From: Halalkalibacter alkaliphilus
Lineage (GTDB): Bacteria > Bacillota > Bacilli > Bacillales > Bacillaceae_D
Direction: 5' to 3'
Length of the DNA stretch: 64,000 nt
Assembly (NCBI RefSeq): GCF_023555415.1
Contig: NZ_JAKRYL010000011.1
Span: forward strand, 62,001 to 126,000
In this document: piece by piece, positions 26,071-35,731 of the stretch
How positions within the stretch are numbered: position 1 is the stretch's first letter
Layout of the letters: the number at the start of each line of letters is the position of its first letter
Translations under genes and position numbers: made by a program
Notes under the pieces: generated by a model
What the model was told of the DNA's origin: nothing
Database searches by the model: none
Seen by the model: the letters and a program-made list of their open reading frames with translations, nothing else

Positions 26071-26538
26071 TTATTTCGACTGTGCTGCAGCAGTTTCTTC
26101 TTCTTCTATCTTTGATTGAATGTCACTAATCTCCTGTTTTACCGTCTCAGCAATTTCTTCCCCTGAGTTTTGAACTTCTCCAGCAAGATCTCCTACAATT
26201 TCTTCAGCTGAGTTAGATGCCTCTTCAGCCTCAGTTTTTAAATTTGAAGTCGCCTCTTTTACCTTACCTACGACTTGTGCCGATTGGTCTGAAACAACTT
26301 TAGCAATATTGGATGACTTTTCCTTCGCATAAGTAGCCCACTCATTTCCTTTATCATATGCAGTTGATGTGAATTGAGTCGTTTTATCGCGGGCAATTTG
26401 TGCCTGTTCGTTAATTTCGCTACGGAGTTCTTTCCCTGATTTAGGTGCCAAAAATAAGGCTGCTGAAGCACCTACAATCCCACCAATTAATGATCCGATT
26501 AAAAAATCCTTTGTGTTCATGCTATTCTTATCGCTCAT
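26071..26538 (-). CDS. ytxH: YtxH-family general stress protein
   Basis: 155 residues. The N-terminal glycine/alanine-rich hydrophobic segment (FLIGSLIGGIVGASAALFLAPKSGKELR) is the hallmark of the YtxH domain. The rest is a charged, Ala/Glu-rich amphipathic helix resembling LEA-type stress proteins. Overlaps the end of ytxG by 11 bases; both are downstream of a sigma-B promoter. Molecular function unknown. Confidence 0.9.
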   Translation of the reverse strand: MSDKNSMNTKDFLIGSLIGGIVGASAALFLAPKSGKELRSEINEQAQIARDKTTQFTSTAYDKGNEWATYAKEKSSNIAKVVSDQSAQVVGKVKEATSNLKTEAEEASNSAEEIVGDLAGEVQNSGEEIAETVKQEISDIQSKIEEEETAAAQSK

Positions 26539-26977
26539 AACCTTTCTCCTCCTTCAACTCACTCTGTTCTTTTTTTTGTTTAAATTTTGAATATAAATCA
26601 ATTGCGACATTGCCCCATTGAACGGCTTTTGCAATTTGATCCGATTGTTTAACAACTTGAGATGAGACTGTATCAGAAACATGTCTGATGGACTTATTGA
26701 CTTGCCCAACCGAATCACCAAGATCCTTTACTGATGCAAATACTGTATTCAACGATTCCGATTTCTCTTGAAGATCGTCAGCTAAGCGATTCGTACGATG
26801 TAACAATTCCTCAGTCTCTTTTGTAATTCCTGTTACTTGTTTTTCTAATCCAGCCATCGTATTCGCAACATGATCAAGCGTTCGATTTGCTGATTTCAAT
26901 GTTCGAACCAAATATATGACTAATACTGCAAAGGCAATTGCAGCTACTAAAGCACTTATGTACAATAAACTTTCCAT
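26528..26977 (-). CDS. ytxG: DUF948 protein YtxG, general stress
   Basis: 149 residues: one N-terminal transmembrane helix (about 4-24, LYISALVAAIAFAVLVIYLV) followed by a long coiled-coil-like region, the pattern of DUF948. First gene of the stress pair with ytxH. B. subtilis has a third gene, ytxJ, in this operon; none is present here, where the terminator follows ytxH directly. Function unknown. Confidence 0.9.
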   Translation of the reverse strand: MESLLYISALVAAIAFAVLVIYLVRTLKSANRTLDHVANTMAGLEKQVTGITKETEELLHRTNRLADDLQEKSESLNTVFASVKDLGDSVGQVNKSIRHVSDTVSSQVVKQSDQIAKAVQWGNVAIDLYSKFKQKKEQSELKEEKGYER

Positions 26978-27019
26978 TATAGATCTTCACCTCCTTGACT
27001 TTCCGATCTATAATTCGTA

Positions 27020-27045
27020 ATACCCAATCTCACGAGATATTAAAC
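27020..27045 (-). promoter_or_regulatory. Sigma-B promoter for ytxGH
   Basis: On the minus strand GTTTAA (27045-27040), 14 nt spacer, GGGTAT (27025-27020). This matches the general stress sigma-B consensus almost exactly and agrees with sigma-B control of ytxGHJ in B. subtilis. Confidence 0.85.
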
Positions 27046-27161
27046 CTCTCTATGAGTAATAATTCGTGGTTGTCTCGGAATCTCCTGCATCTTTTCACAA
27101 TTACTGTTATGTTTTCCTATTATCGTATACAATAAGAAAGAACGTTTAAGGAGGAATTTGA

Positions 27162-28277
27162 ATGAGAGATCCGAGAATTCAAACATTAGCCAAAAATTTA
27201 ATTACCTACTCGGTTGAGTTAAAAAAAGGGGAAAAAGTTTTAATAGAAAATTTTGGCCTTCAACGCGAGCTAGTTACTGCGCTTGTACAAGAAGCCTATC
27301 TTGCTGGAGGACTTCCATTTGTCTTATTAAAGGATCATCAGGTGGATCGTTCTTTATTAATGGGCGCACAAGAAGAACAACTTGAAATGATGGCTACCTT
27401 TGAAGCTCAAGTAATGAGTGAGATGGATGCTTATATTGGTCTTCGTGCAGGTGACAATATTTCAGAACTGTCCGATGTCCCAAATGATAAGATGGCATTA
27501 CACGGCAAAACAGTTGGTACAAAGGTTCACAGAGAAATTCGTGTCCCAAAAACTAAGTGGGTTGTTTTAAGATATCCAAGCTCGTCTATGGCACAGTTAG
27601 CTAACACAAGTACAGAAGCATTTGAAGACTTTTATTTTAATGTTTGTAACTTAGATTACAGCAAAATGGATGAAGCGATGGATTCATTAGTTGCCTTATT
27701 AAACCGCACGGACAAAGTACAATTGAAAGGTCCAGGTACTGATTTAACTTTTTCAGTCAAAAATATCCCGTCTATTAAATGTGCGGGAAAACGCAATATA
27801 CCAGATGGTGAAGTTTACACAGCTCCAGTTCGCAATTCAGTTAACGGAACGATTACATACAATACACCTTCTCCATATCAAGGGTTCACGTTTGAAAATA
27901 TTTCATTTACATTTGAGAATGGAAAGATTGTTAAAGCGTCAGCAAACGATTCTGAGAGAATTAATAAAATATTAGATACTGATGAGGGAGCTAGATTTAT
28001 TGGAGAATTCGCGATAGGTGTAAACCCATACATTCAACATCCGATGAAAGACATTCTTTTCGATGAGAAAATTGATGGAAGCTTTCATTTCACGCCAGGT
28101 CAATGTTATGAAGAAGCTTCAAACGGTAACTCATCTAGCATTCATTGGGATATCGTGATGATTCAACGTCCAGAATACGGTGGGGGCGAAATTTATTTTG
28201 ACGACGTTCTCATTCGCAAAGATGGTCGCTTTGTTGTACCAGAACTAGAAGCACTGAATCCGGAGAACTTAAAATAA
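27162..28277 (+). CDS. ampS: M29-family (thermophilic-type) aminopeptidase
   Basis: A dinuclear metallo-aminopeptidase of broad specificity. The 371-residue length and segments NIPDGEVYTAP, RFIGEFAIGVNP and NGNSSSIHWDIV carry the Glu, Glu and His metal-site residues of the family. AAGGAGG precedes the ATG. Monocistronic, divergent from ytxG and ending at a terminator shared with murC. The exact peptide substrate cannot be told. Confidence 0.92.
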   Translation: MRDPRIQTLAKNLITYSVELKKGEKVLIENFGLQRELVTALVQEAYLAGGLPFVLLKDHQVDRSLLMGAQEEQLEMMATFEAQVMSEMDAYIGLRAGDNISELSDVPNDKMALHGKTVGTKVHREIRVPKTKWVVLRYPSSSMAQLANTSTEAFEDFYFNVCNLDYSKMDEAMDSLVALLNRTDKVQLKGPGTDLTFSVKNIPSIKCAGKRNIPDGEVYTAPVRNSVNGTITYNTPSPYQGFTFENISFTFENGKIVKASANDSERINKILDTDEGARFIGEFAIGVNPYIQHPMKDILFDEKIDGSFHFTPGQCYEEASNGNSSSIHWDIVMIQRPEYGGGEIYFDDVLIRKDGRFVVPELEALNPENLK

Positions 28278-28286
28278 AAGGCCACA

Positions 28287-28321
28287 AAAAGGGTGACTCA
28301 CAACGTTTGAGTCACCCTTTT
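28287..28321. terminator. Bidirectional terminator, ampS and murC
   Basis: A perfect 14-bp stem AAAAGGGTGACTCA and complement (28287-28300 with 28308-28321) between the two convergent stops, with A-rich flank on the left and T-rich apex end on the right. Confidence 0.92.
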
Positions 28322-28322
28322 C

Positions 28323-29624
28323 TTAATTGGAAATAGCTTTTTCATAAGCTTGTTGGAACTTTTGAATATCGCCAGCTCCCATAAAAAGAAGAACACTATT
28401 ATCGTGCTTTTTTAGTACCTCGATTGATTCTTCCGTTATTAAGTGTGCATTTGGAATTAAATCTTTTAAATCACCAATCGTTAAGGAACCAGCTTGCTCT
28501 CTTGCTGAGCCAAAAATATCACACAAATAAACAACATCTGCCTGTTTTAACGACTCAGCAAATTCGTTAATAAATGTTTTCGTTCTTGTAAATGTGTGAG
28601 GCTGAAAAATAGCTACGACATTGTAATCTGGGTATTTTTGTTTCGTCGCCTCAATGGTCGCTGCAATTTCAGTTGGGTGATGAGCGTAATCATCGATTAA
28701 CACTTGTTTGTCAATCACTTTTTCCGAAAAGCGGCGTTTAACACCTTTGAATGTCTTTAAGTGCGTTGCAACCACATCTGCCGGTACATTTTCATAGTGA
28801 CAAAGCGCAATGACAGCTAAAGCATTTAAGACGTTATGCCTTCCGTACCCTGGAATCGTAAATGTTCCATATAGGCTATTACGAACGTACACATCAAATT
28901 GCGTTCCTTCATTTGTTGTCTCTACATTTCTAGCTTGAAAGTCGTTATGTTCTCCGAAACCATAATATACAACAGGAACATTGGCATGAATTCCTTGTAA
29001 ATGTTCATCATCACCACATGCTACGATTGCTTTCTTCACTTGCATGGCCATTTCTTGAAATGCAGAAAAGACATCTTGAACATCTTTAAAGTAATCTGGA
29101 TGATCGAAATCAATGTTTGTCATAATGCAATAGTCAGGTTTATAGTTCAGGAAATGACGACGATACTCACAAGCCTCAAACGCAAAATATGTGGAATCTT
29201 CTTCTCCTTTTCCTGTGCCATCACCAATTAAATACGAAGTAGGAAAAGCTGAACCTAAGACGTGAGCTAACAACCCAGTCGTTGATGTCTTTCCATGAGC
29301 TCCCGTTACCGCAATACTTGTAAAGTTTTGTATAAATTCACCTAAAAAGGTTGGGTATTTCTTCACTTCTAGACCTAATTCATGAGCTCTTTGTACTTCT
29401 TCATGATCATCACCATAAGCTGCCGATACAATCACTTGTTGATCACTTTTAATATTGTTACGTTCAAAAGGCAATAAATTAATCCCTTTTTGTTCAAGCG
29501 GGCGCTGTGTAAAAAACTGTTTTTCAACATCCGACCCTTGAACTTGTTTTTTCATATCATGTAAAACTTGAGCAAGTGCGCTCATGCCAGAACCTTTTAT
29601 ACCAATAAAATGGAAATTTGTCAT
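28323..29624 (-). CDS. murC: UDP-N-acetylmuramate--L-alanine ligase
   Basis: Adds the first amino acid to the peptidoglycan precursor. 433 residues from ATG 29624, which follows GGAGGT by seven bases; a longer GTG reading would start upstream of that site. Domains: nucleotide-binding N terminus ([16 protein letters not shown]), ATP loop [11 protein letters not shown] near 110, and the C-terminal Mur ligase domain ([17 protein letters not shown]). A promoter TTGGTG-N17-TATAAT lies upstream. Same locus as in B. subtilis. Confidence 0.97.
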   Translation of the reverse strand: MTNFHFIGIKGSGMSALAQVLHDMKKQVQGSDVEKQFFTQRPLEQKGINLLPFERNNIKSDQQVIVSAAYGDDHEEVQRAHELGLEVKKYPTFLGEFIQNFTSIAVTGAHGKTSTTGLLAHVLGSAFPTSYLIGDGTGKGEEDSTYFAFEACEYRRHFLNYKPDYCIMTNIDFDHPDYFKDVQDVFSAFQEMAMQVKKAIVACGDDEHLQGIHANVPVVYYGFGEHNDFQARNVETTNEGTQFDVYVRNSLYGTFTIPGYGRHNVLNALAVIALCHYENVPADVVATHLKTFKGVKRRFSEKVIDKQVLIDDYAHHPTEIAATIEATKQKYPDYNVVAIFQPHTFTRTKTFINEFAESLKQADVVYLCDIFGSAREQAGSLTIGDLKDLIPNAHLITEESIEVLKKHDNSVLLFMGAGDIQKFQQAYEKAISN

Positions 29625-29738
29625 ATTTGGACCTCCAAAATTCACATGGTTTTCTTGCGTCCAATGGTATCAGTATTGCATTTGTTTAAAAATGTTCTCT
29701 CTTATCTATGCAACCCTTTTATACATTTGCATTGACCC

Positions 29739-29767
29739 ATTATATCAGAAAACAACGCTATCACCAA
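29739..29767 (-). promoter_or_regulatory. Promoter of murC
   Basis: TTGGTG (29767-29762), 17-bp spacer, TATAAT (29744-29739) on the minus strand. The rest of the 29625-29978 gap holds only the hairpin at 29835-29879. Confidence 0.7.
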
Positions 29768-29834
29768 TTTGAGCCGTTCTTCTGTATTCACCCCATAGTA
29801 TATGATATAACACGAAGAAAAGACCCTCTTAAGT

Positions 29835-29879
29835 AGAGGCTACAGAAAAAGGTTCACTTTTTCCTTTTCTATAACCTCT
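29835..29879 (-). terminator. Hairpin downstream of the nicotinate phosphoribosyltransferase gene
   Basis: AGAGG..TA.AGAAAAAGG (29835-29852) pairs imperfectly with CCTTTTCT.TA.CCTCT (29863-29879). It lies 100 nt beyond the gene end and upstream of the murC promoter, and belongs to the AAAAGG/CCTTTT hairpin group. Confidence 0.6.
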
Positions 29880-29978
29880 ATTCTTTAAAAGGAACCGATA
29901 TTGTGAGTATATCTTACGCATACAACTATAATTAAAGTTGCACGGCAAAACGCACGGATCCATTGTTACTTCCTTAAT

Positions 29979-31076
29979 TTACTCTACTATTTGTAGTCTT
30001 GGGTTATCACGGAATCTTCGACCAGCCTTAGCTTCATGCTCACCATTTAACAGAACATTGTCACCCGTAAAACCAATGTTAAGCTTCAATAAGCTTCCTC
30101 CAACACCATATATGTCGACTGGAACACCCGCTTCTTCATATTCTCTTATTCTTGTAGCAGTGAAGCCACCAGTAGCAATAATTTTAATATGCTCAAATCC
30201 TTCCTTATCTAACGCTTCTCTTAAAGCAAAGATTAAAGTCGGATTTGCACCACGCGGGTCAAAAGCCCCCATGACTTCTGGCTTTCGGCAAAAATACTGG
30301 TCAACCATCGTTCTAGATGTATCAACTCTTACTCCTTTTAGTTCCGTGCCGAATTCACGAGCTACTTTTAAGGAATCCGTAATAACATCATTATTGTAAT
30401 CAACAAGGGCCATCAAATCATCTTCTGGATACGTTTCTTTGTACGCACGAGTTGCAGCAACAACATCTCCTTGAAACAGCTGTATTAAGGCGTGAGGCAT
30501 CGTTCCCATTCCTTTTTTCCCCCACCATTCGTTCATTGCATGTGTCGCTTGTGCTTTAGAACCTCCAATAAAAGCTGCATAGCCATCTCCAGATTGCTGC
30601 GTAAAGTGATCATCACGATCACCCATGAAAATAATAGGTTTTTGAATTCCCGATTGTCTAGCAGCCTTAACTACATTATAGACATTTGTAGCTACAGATG
30701 TGCGTCTAGCAAAGATCCCATCGATAATTCCCTCTAAATAGCCAAAATCCTCGTATTTACCAGCAATTGTTAATACTGTTTCGAATGGTTTAATTTTATC
30801 CCCATCTTCTAAAGACCTAATTTCAAGGTCATTTGCGTTTTGAGCAAATGTTTTTATTAATGCAATGACTTCATCAGTCCCACATAAAACCGCGTGTTCC
30901 TTTTGAAAAAATTGCATTGTCACAATGTTATTTGGACGATATTTTTCAACAATCTCTCTTGTTTTCAAAAAATAAACGGCAGAGAACCAGCCCTCTTGAA
31001 CACGTTCATCAAATTTAAAAGTTTCGTTTGTTAAACGTTTTATTTCTCCATTTAATTTCCGTGTAATCTCTTTCAT
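29979..31076 (-). CDS. Nicotinate phosphoribosyltransferase, short form
   Basis: NAD salvage: nicotinate plus PRPP to nicotinate mononucleotide. 365 residues from ATG 31076; AAGGAG nine bases upstream would be coding in the longer reading from 31103. Family segments: FDERVQEGWFSAVYFLKTREI, FARRTSVATNVYNVV, GDRDDHFTQQSGDGYAAFIGGSKAQATHA (split here only for reading), DYNNDVITDSL and ATGGFTATRI. It is shorter than B. subtilis PncB and resembles the compact group. It lies between murC and sftA, where B. subtilis has no such gene. Confidence 0.9.
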   Translation of the reverse strand: MKEITRKLNGEIKRLTNETFKFDERVQEGWFSAVYFLKTREIVEKYRPNNIVTMQFFQKEHAVLCGTDEVIALIKTFAQNANDLEIRSLEDGDKIKPFETVLTIAGKYEDFGYLEGIIDGIFARRTSVATNVYNVVKAARQSGIQKPIIFMGDRDDHFTQQSGDGYAAFIGGSKAQATHAMNEWWGKKGMGTMPHALIQLFQGDVVAATRAYKETYPEDDLMALVDYNNDVITDSLKVAREFGTELKGVRVDTSRTMVDQYFCRKPEVMGAFDPRGANPTLIFALREALDKEGFEHIKIIATGGFTATRIREYEEAGVPVDIYGVGGSLLKLNIGFTGDNVLLNGEHEAKAGRRFRDNPRLQIVE

Positions 31077-31188
31077 CCATCTAAACTCCTTGTAATAAAC
31101 CATTCAGCAGTAGAATAGGTAACGTTTTTATCTTACTATCATATATAACCTTTTCCATTAAGACAAGGTAAAAAATAGTAGAACTTCA

Positions 31189-33978
31189 TTACCCCTCTTT
31201 ATGATAGAGAACTTCCTCAAGCTCGAGTTCATCTACAAGTACGTGTCTTGGCTTACTCCCCTTCGCTTCAGATACAATTCCTCTTTCCTCCATCATATCA
31301 ATAAGTCTAGCAGCTCGGTTATAACCAACACGGAATCGTCTTTGTAAACTTGAAGCAGAGGCTGATCCCTGGTCAATAACAAAATAACAAGCTTCTTCAA
31401 AATGCTCATCATCGACTACTTCATGGGCAACATGCTTTAATTGCTCCGTTTGCAATAAGTACTCAGGCTCTCTTTGCTTCTTCACGTGCGCAACAACATC
31501 TTCAATCTCTTCATCAGATACGAAAGTTCCTTGAACACGAACAGGTTTCGGCGAGCCATTTTCATGAAAAAGCATATCCCCTTTACCTAACAATCTCTCA
31601 GCTCCTCCCATATCCAAAATCGTTCTTGAATCGGTTTGAGAGGATACTGAGAAGGCAATTCTTGTTGGAATATTCGCCTTAATCAACCCAGTAATGACAT
31701 CAACTGACGGCCTCTGAGTTGCAAGCAATAAGTGAATTCCACATGCTCTTGCTTTTTGTGCAATCCGACAAATTGAATCTTCTACCTCTTGTGGGGAAAC
31801 CATCATTAAATCAGCTAATTCGTCGATGACTACTAAAATAAATGGAAGAGCAGGCTTATCAGGAGATTCAGAATAAATCTCATTATATCTGCCTACATCA
31901 CGCACACCTTGCTGACTAAACAATTCATATCTACGCTCCATCTCAAGAACAACCCATTTTAAGGCCGCAGTTGCCTGTTTGGCATCTGTAATAACAGGTG
32001 TTACTAGATGTGGTAACCCATTATATGGGGCTAGTTCAACCATTTTCGGATCAATCAACATTAACTTCACTTCATCCGGAGTCGCTTTAAATAATAGACT
32101 AACGAGAACCGAATTAATGCAAACACTCTTTCCAGATCCGGTAGCACCTGCAACAAGTCCATGAGGCATTTTCTTTAAATCCGTTACGATAGGTTGTCCG
32201 GAGATATCCAGTCCTAGTGCAACCGTTAATGGTGACTCAGAACGTATAAAGTTTTTTCTACGTAGAATTTCTCGTAAAAATACTGGGGTAGACGTGCGAT
32301 TAGGAACTTCTATGCCGATTGTGTTTTTACCTGGAATTGGCGCTTCAATTCGAATATCTTTAGCAGCTAATGCTAGCTTCATATCATCGGTTAACCCCGT
32401 TATCTTTGTTACTTTCACACCCCGACCAGGTTGAATCTCAAACCTTGTAACAGAAGGGCCTTTCGTAACGTGAACAACTTTTGCATCAACATGAAAACTT
32501 TGCAAGGTTTCTTCTAAGATCGTACCTTGTTCCTTAAGCCATTCTGACTCATCCTTTTCCTGTAATTCAGGGTAATTAAGAAGTTGAATACTAGGATAAG
32601 AGTAATCAATTGGGCTTTTCTCAGGTGTAGGTGCAGATACTTGAGACTGTTTCCTTTTTCGATCCTGTGGTAGCATCATTACATTAAATGGAATTGCTGC
32701 TTTTTGAGGTTTGCTCACCTCAGAAGTCTTGTGATCCTGTTCTTCCTTTTTAGGTTTCATAGATTCAACAGAAGACATTTCAACTTCTCCTGTTTTTTGC
32801 TTTGGAGATTCCTCAACTGTTTTTAGAAAGCTCTCTTGATTTCCTTCAAACTCCGAAGCTTCGGGCTCTATGTAATTCTCTTCAACTTTTCCTTCTACTT
32901 GTTTAACTTCTGTTAATTCTGCTTCTTCTACTGGTTCTTCTACTGGTTCTTCTACTTCTGTTAATTCTGCCTCTTCTACTGGCTCTTCTACTTCTGTTAA
33001 TTCTGCTTCTTCTGGTTGTGCTACTTCTGTTAATTCAACTTCTTCTTCTGATTGTGCTACGTCTATACTTTCTTCTAGTTCTATTTCCGCTTCATTTATT
33101 TCCTCGAATTCTTCTTTTATTTCCTCTACAGTTTCTTTGACATTTACTTCGCTTATTTCCTCTATTTTTTCCTCTAGTTCTTCTACAACTGTAACAAAAG
33201 TTACATTCTCCTGTTCTTTTCTTTCTTCTTCTTGCTGAGATGTTGCTCTGGCTAACGCCTCTTCTAAAACGGTAGGTACATTATAGGGCCTTCCTTTTAC
33301 TTCAGTTGAACCTAGTTCGAGCTCATCTGTTAAACCTTTTACATCTTGAACCACTTCAAGTTCATTCTCTGAACCTTTTCGCTCCTTAATCACTTCTTCA
33401 CTCGAAATTTGAATTTGTTCTACAGGATTTTTTTGTTCGATTTTTGGCTTAATTTCACTTTGTAAACTCTCTGTGACATTTTTCTCTATTCTCTTTTCTA
33501 TTTGTTCAACGTTATGAGGTTTGGCTTCCTTTTTGCTTTTATCCTCAAACGGAAGAACAGATAAAGTGTCACCCAATCTACTTTTTGCCGATTCTCTTGC
33601 TTTAAAACCATACACTGGGGATGGAATCTCCGACAGCTTAAACTCGGATTTCGAGTTAGAGTTCCATGTTGGATCAACCTTTTCCACTTGTTTTGCCTTT
33701 TTCATTGTAGGATTACTTGATCTGTTGTCAAACTTTGGTTTCCTGTTTTTCGATTCGCTCACTTTTGCTTTTGGTTTATCATCAATTAAAGGAAAGCGAA
33801 AATTTCCTTTTTTCGGATATTGATAAACAACCTTAGACTCACTTTTTTTATTTTCTACTTGAAAAGACTTATACGTCGTCTCCGTGCGATGCTGCCTCGC
33901 TTCTATTTCCTTTTCTTCCGTAGGTTCTCCGCTTAAAAATTGTTGGAGCCTCCTCATCCAGCGATGCAATGTTCCCAT
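31189..33978 (-). CDS. sftA: DNA translocase SftA (FtsK/SpoIIIE family)
   Basis: Soluble septum-associated translocase that clears chromosome termini from the division plane. 929 residues: basic N-terminal part, a long acidic low-complexity linker (about 240-400) with repeated EEAELTEVE and EPVEE units, then the motor (beta and alpha domains, Walker A GATGSGKSV near 620, Walker B FILVVIDELADLMM) and a C-terminal gamma winged helix (SLQRRFRVGYNRAARLIDMMEERG) for KOPS-like recognition. No N-terminal membrane segments, as in SftA and unlike SpoIIIE. ATG 33978 is used; an extended -10 (TGGTACAAT, 34283-34275) lies upstream. Confidence 0.95.
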   Translation of the reverse strand: MGTLHRWMRRLQQFLSGEPTEEKEIEARQHRTETTYKSFQVENKKSESKVVYQYPKKGNFRFPLIDDKPKAKVSESKNRKPKFDNRSSNPTMKKAKQVEKVDPTWNSNSKSEFKLSEIPSPVYGFKARESAKSRLGDTLSVLPFEDKSKKEAKPHNVEQIEKRIEKNVTESLQSEIKPKIEQKNPVEQIQISSEEVIKERKGSENELEVVQDVKGLTDELELGSTEVKGRPYNVPTVLEEALARATSQQEEERKEQENVTFVTVVEELEEKIEEISEVNVKETVEEIKEEFEEINEAEIELEESIDVAQSEEEVELTEVAQPEEAELTEVEEPVEEAELTEVEEPVEEPVEEAELTEVKQVEGKVEENYIEPEASEFEGNQESFLKTVEESPKQKTGEVEMSSVESMKPKKEEQDHKTSEVSKPQKAAIPFNVMMLPQDRKRKQSQVSAPTPEKSPIDYSYPSIQLLNYPELQEKDESEWLKEQGTILEETLQSFHVDAKVVHVTKGPSVTRFEIQPGRGVKVTKITGLTDDMKLALAAKDIRIEAPIPGKNTIGIEVPNRTSTPVFLREILRRKNFIRSESPLTVALGLDISGQPIVTDLKKMPHGLVAGATGSGKSVCINSVLVSLLFKATPDEVKLMLIDPKMVELAPYNGLPHLVTPVITDAKQATAALKWVVLEMERRYELFSQQGVRDVGRYNEIYSESPDKPALPFILVVIDELADLMMVSPQEVEDSICRIAQKARACGIHLLLATQRPSVDVITGLIKANIPTRIAFSVSSQTDSRTILDMGGAERLLGKGDMLFHENGSPKPVRVQGTFVSDEEIEDVVAHVKKQREPEYLLQTEQLKHVAHEVVDDEHFEEACYFVIDQGSASASSLQRRFRVGYNRAARLIDMMEERGIVSEAKGSKPRHVLVDELELEEVLYHKEG

Positions 33979-34025
33979 TGTGATCACTCTCTTTCTTCAA
34001 TCATTTCTTCTAGTAACGATAGAAA

Positions 34026-34109
34026 AAGGTTGACTCATACCAATCTAATCAATGTTAGAAGTGATCTGTTCCTAACAATGAACAGACGCATTGGATTTGA
34101 GACAACCTT
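34026..34109. promoter_or_regulatory. Nested stem structure in the sftA leader
   Basis: Outer stem AAGGTTGACTCA with TGAGACAACCTT (34026-34037 with 34098-34109, one mismatch) encloses CCAAT/ATTGG (34040-34044 with 34090-34094). Inside that are two mutually exclusive pairings, TGTTAG/CTAACA and CTGTTC/GAACAG. It lies between the sftA start and its putative promoter, so it could act on the transcript. The rest of the 33979-34321 gap shows TTGACA-N16-TATAAC on the plus strand (34241-34268) with no gene behind it. Confidence 0.4.
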
Positions 34110-34321
34110 ATATCATCACAGTTATTTGAGCACGGCACCAATCTCATATCAATCGCCTCTAGCAAAAACGTCCTTTTCGTTCAAGTAATGCATGCACTGA
34201 ATGTATACCATTCCTCTATGGCTAAAAAAGACATTGTGTTTTGACAATTATTTTTTGTTCTCTATAACTTTATCATTGTACCATAATTAATCTTATTGTG
34301 ATGGGGCTTATCGACCTAATT

Positions 34322-35116
34322 CTATTTTGGTTTTCTTTGCGCCAAAATAAATGTTGGTTCTAATTCCCCATCTTCGTAGAGGAAAGGTAGTGCCGTAACC
34401 GGTACTCTCCCTTCTCCAAAGAACTGAAGAGCAAGTTGTGCAAGAACATCATAGCCTCGTTCATTTACAATATCAGCAAAAATAAGTACATCTTGATGCG
34501 GGACAGCAACAGCTAGTTGGCCAGTTGCCTTCTTTTCCATTTTCTCTAACAATGATTGATCGAGAATTCGACTTGCATCAAATCCATCTTTTGCTCGTAA
34601 GAAAAAGAAGCGATTTCCTGCTACAGTATCTTCTTTTAAAGGCTGTGGCAATGATCGAACGTTAAACATTGCTACTTCGCGAATTTTTTCCTTCGTAAAT
34701 GACGTCCCTTCAAGCATGCTTTCTTGGATCAGAGTGTATGATTCTCCTTGATCAATAACGTAATAGACCCGTGTTTCAGCAGTATGTTCGTCAAACAACA
34801 GTGCATCTCCTGCATTTGACTCTGTCGGGAAAGAAGTAGAACGAATGACTGGGAAAATTCGTTTCTCATTCCCTGTAATCATTGGCTTATGTTTCATCGC
34901 TTCTAGTCCGACCTCAACATACCGAACAACTTCATCGATCGAACTAAACTCTTTCCTCTCCCATTTAGCAAGCAATGGTTTTAGCGAAAGAGTAACTCCT
35001 TTTTTTATTTCATCATCTTCTATTCGTAAAGTCGATTCCTTATGATCATAAAAAATGGTCCACCCATCTCTTGTTAACCTCTTCTCAATTTCTTTTCGAA
35101 ACTGTCTCATTTCCAT
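34322..35116 (-). CDS. ytpQ: DUF1444 family protein YtpQ
   Basis: 264 residues, soluble. Recognised by the family N terminus (QFRKEIEKRLTRDGWTIFYD) and blocks such as PVIRSTSFPTES, MFNVRSLPQ and ILIFADIVNERGYDVLAQLA-type segments near the C terminus. No known biochemical function. AGAGG lies eight bases upstream of the ATG. It is followed on the same strand by sftA; ytpR, which accompanies these genes in B. subtilis, is not in this interval. Confidence 0.9.
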   Translation of the reverse strand: MEMRQFRKEIEKRLTRDGWTIFYDHKESTLRIEDDEIKKGVTLSLKPLLAKWERKEFSSIDEVVRYVEVGLEAMKHKPMITGNEKRIFPVIRSTSFPTESNAGDALLFDEHTAETRVYYVIDQGESYTLIQESMLEGTSFTKEKIREVAMFNVRSLPQPLKEDTVAGNRFFFLRAKDGFDASRILDQSLLEKMEKKATGQLAVAVPHQDVLIFADIVNERGYDVLAQLALQFFGEGRVPVTALPFLYEDGELEPTFILAQRKPK

Positions 35117-35219
35117 AAAACGATCCTCTCCTTCTATCTATCCTATTTTATCAGAAAGGAATAGACGAACCAAATTGATTGATTTAAAAAAGGATTAAAC
35201 GTACATTATCAAAATTGCA

Positions 35220-35252
35220 AAAAAAAAATCGCACTTTTCTAAGAAAGTGCGA
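35220..35252 (-). terminator. Intrinsic terminator at the end of repeat locus C
   Basis: TCGCACTT/AAGTGCGA (35229-35236 with 35245-35252) followed on the minus strand by at least eight Ts: a standard terminator. It lies about 135 nt past the ytpP stop, beyond the structured repeat. Confidence 0.85.
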
Positions 35253-35258
35253 AGTACT

Positions 35259-35339
35259 GCGATGGCTCCACTCGCCGTGTGCCTTTATGAGAAAACCGCT
35301 CATAAAGGCTTAAAACATAACGGAGGCTCCGCTCATCGC
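35259..35339 (-). repeat. Structured repeat element, single copy (locus C)
   Basis: P1 GCGATG/CATCGC (35259-35264 with 35334-35339), P2 CCGT/ACGG, P3 GCCTTTATGAG/CTCATAAAGGC (35281-35291 with 35299-35309) and a seven-base loop. P1 and P3 differ in sequence from locus A but remain perfectly paired. It sits between the ytpP hairpin and the terminator at 35220-35252, so it would be in the ytpP 3' UTR. Confidence 0.8.
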
Positions 35340-35342
35340 TTC

Positions 35343-35386
35343 GAGTTTTTCAAAAAAGGTAAAAGGCGACCTTTTTCGAAAAACTC
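35343..35386 (-). terminator. Hairpin directly after ytpP
   Basis: GAGTTTTTC.AAAAAGGT (35343-35360) pairs with ACCTTTTT.GAAAAACTC (35369-35386) with one mismatch. It ends at the base before the ytpP stop codon. Confidence 0.7.
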
Positions 35387-35710
35387 TTAAAAATGTGATT
35401 CTGCTTTTGTAAGAAATTCTTCAATCTCTTCTTGTGATTTGCGATCTTTGCTGACAAATCGTTCTACTTCTTGCCCATTTACAAAAGCTAGAAAGCTTGG
35501 GATCCCAAAAATATTTAATTCTCCGCATAAGTCGATAAATTGATCGCGGTCTACGTAGTAGAATGAGAAACTTGGGAAGTCAGCTTCTATTCTCGGTAAA
35601 ACTGGCTCAATTACACGACAATCTGGACACCAATCAGCAGAAAACATAAATACAGCTGATTCCTTACTCGAAATTTCTTTAAATTGTTCAACACTTTGAA
35701 GTTTTTCCAA
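35387..35710 (-). CDS. ytpP: Thioredoxin-like protein YtpP
   Basis: 107 residues, one thioredoxin fold. The redox site is WCPDC at 27-31 instead of the usual WCGPC, followed by the cis-proline segment IFGIPSFLAF. Position next to ytpQ and ytoQ matches B. subtilis YtpP. Likely a cytoplasmic thiol-disulfide oxidoreductase; its substrates are unknown. Confidence 0.93.
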   Translation of the reverse strand: MEKLQSVEQFKEISSKESAVFMFSADWCPDCRVIEPVLPRIEADFPSFSFYYVDRDQFIDLCGELNIFGIPSFLAFVNGQEVERFVSKDRKSQEEIEEFLTKAESHF

Positions 35711-35731
35711 TTAAAACACCTCTCACCTTAC

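Noticed and set aside
34241-34268. Plus-strand promoter TTGACA-N16-TATAAC upstream of ytpQ's 3' end
   Set aside because: Good boxes but no gene or hairpin on that strand for a small RNA; likely chance in AT-rich DNA, noted only in the leader entry.
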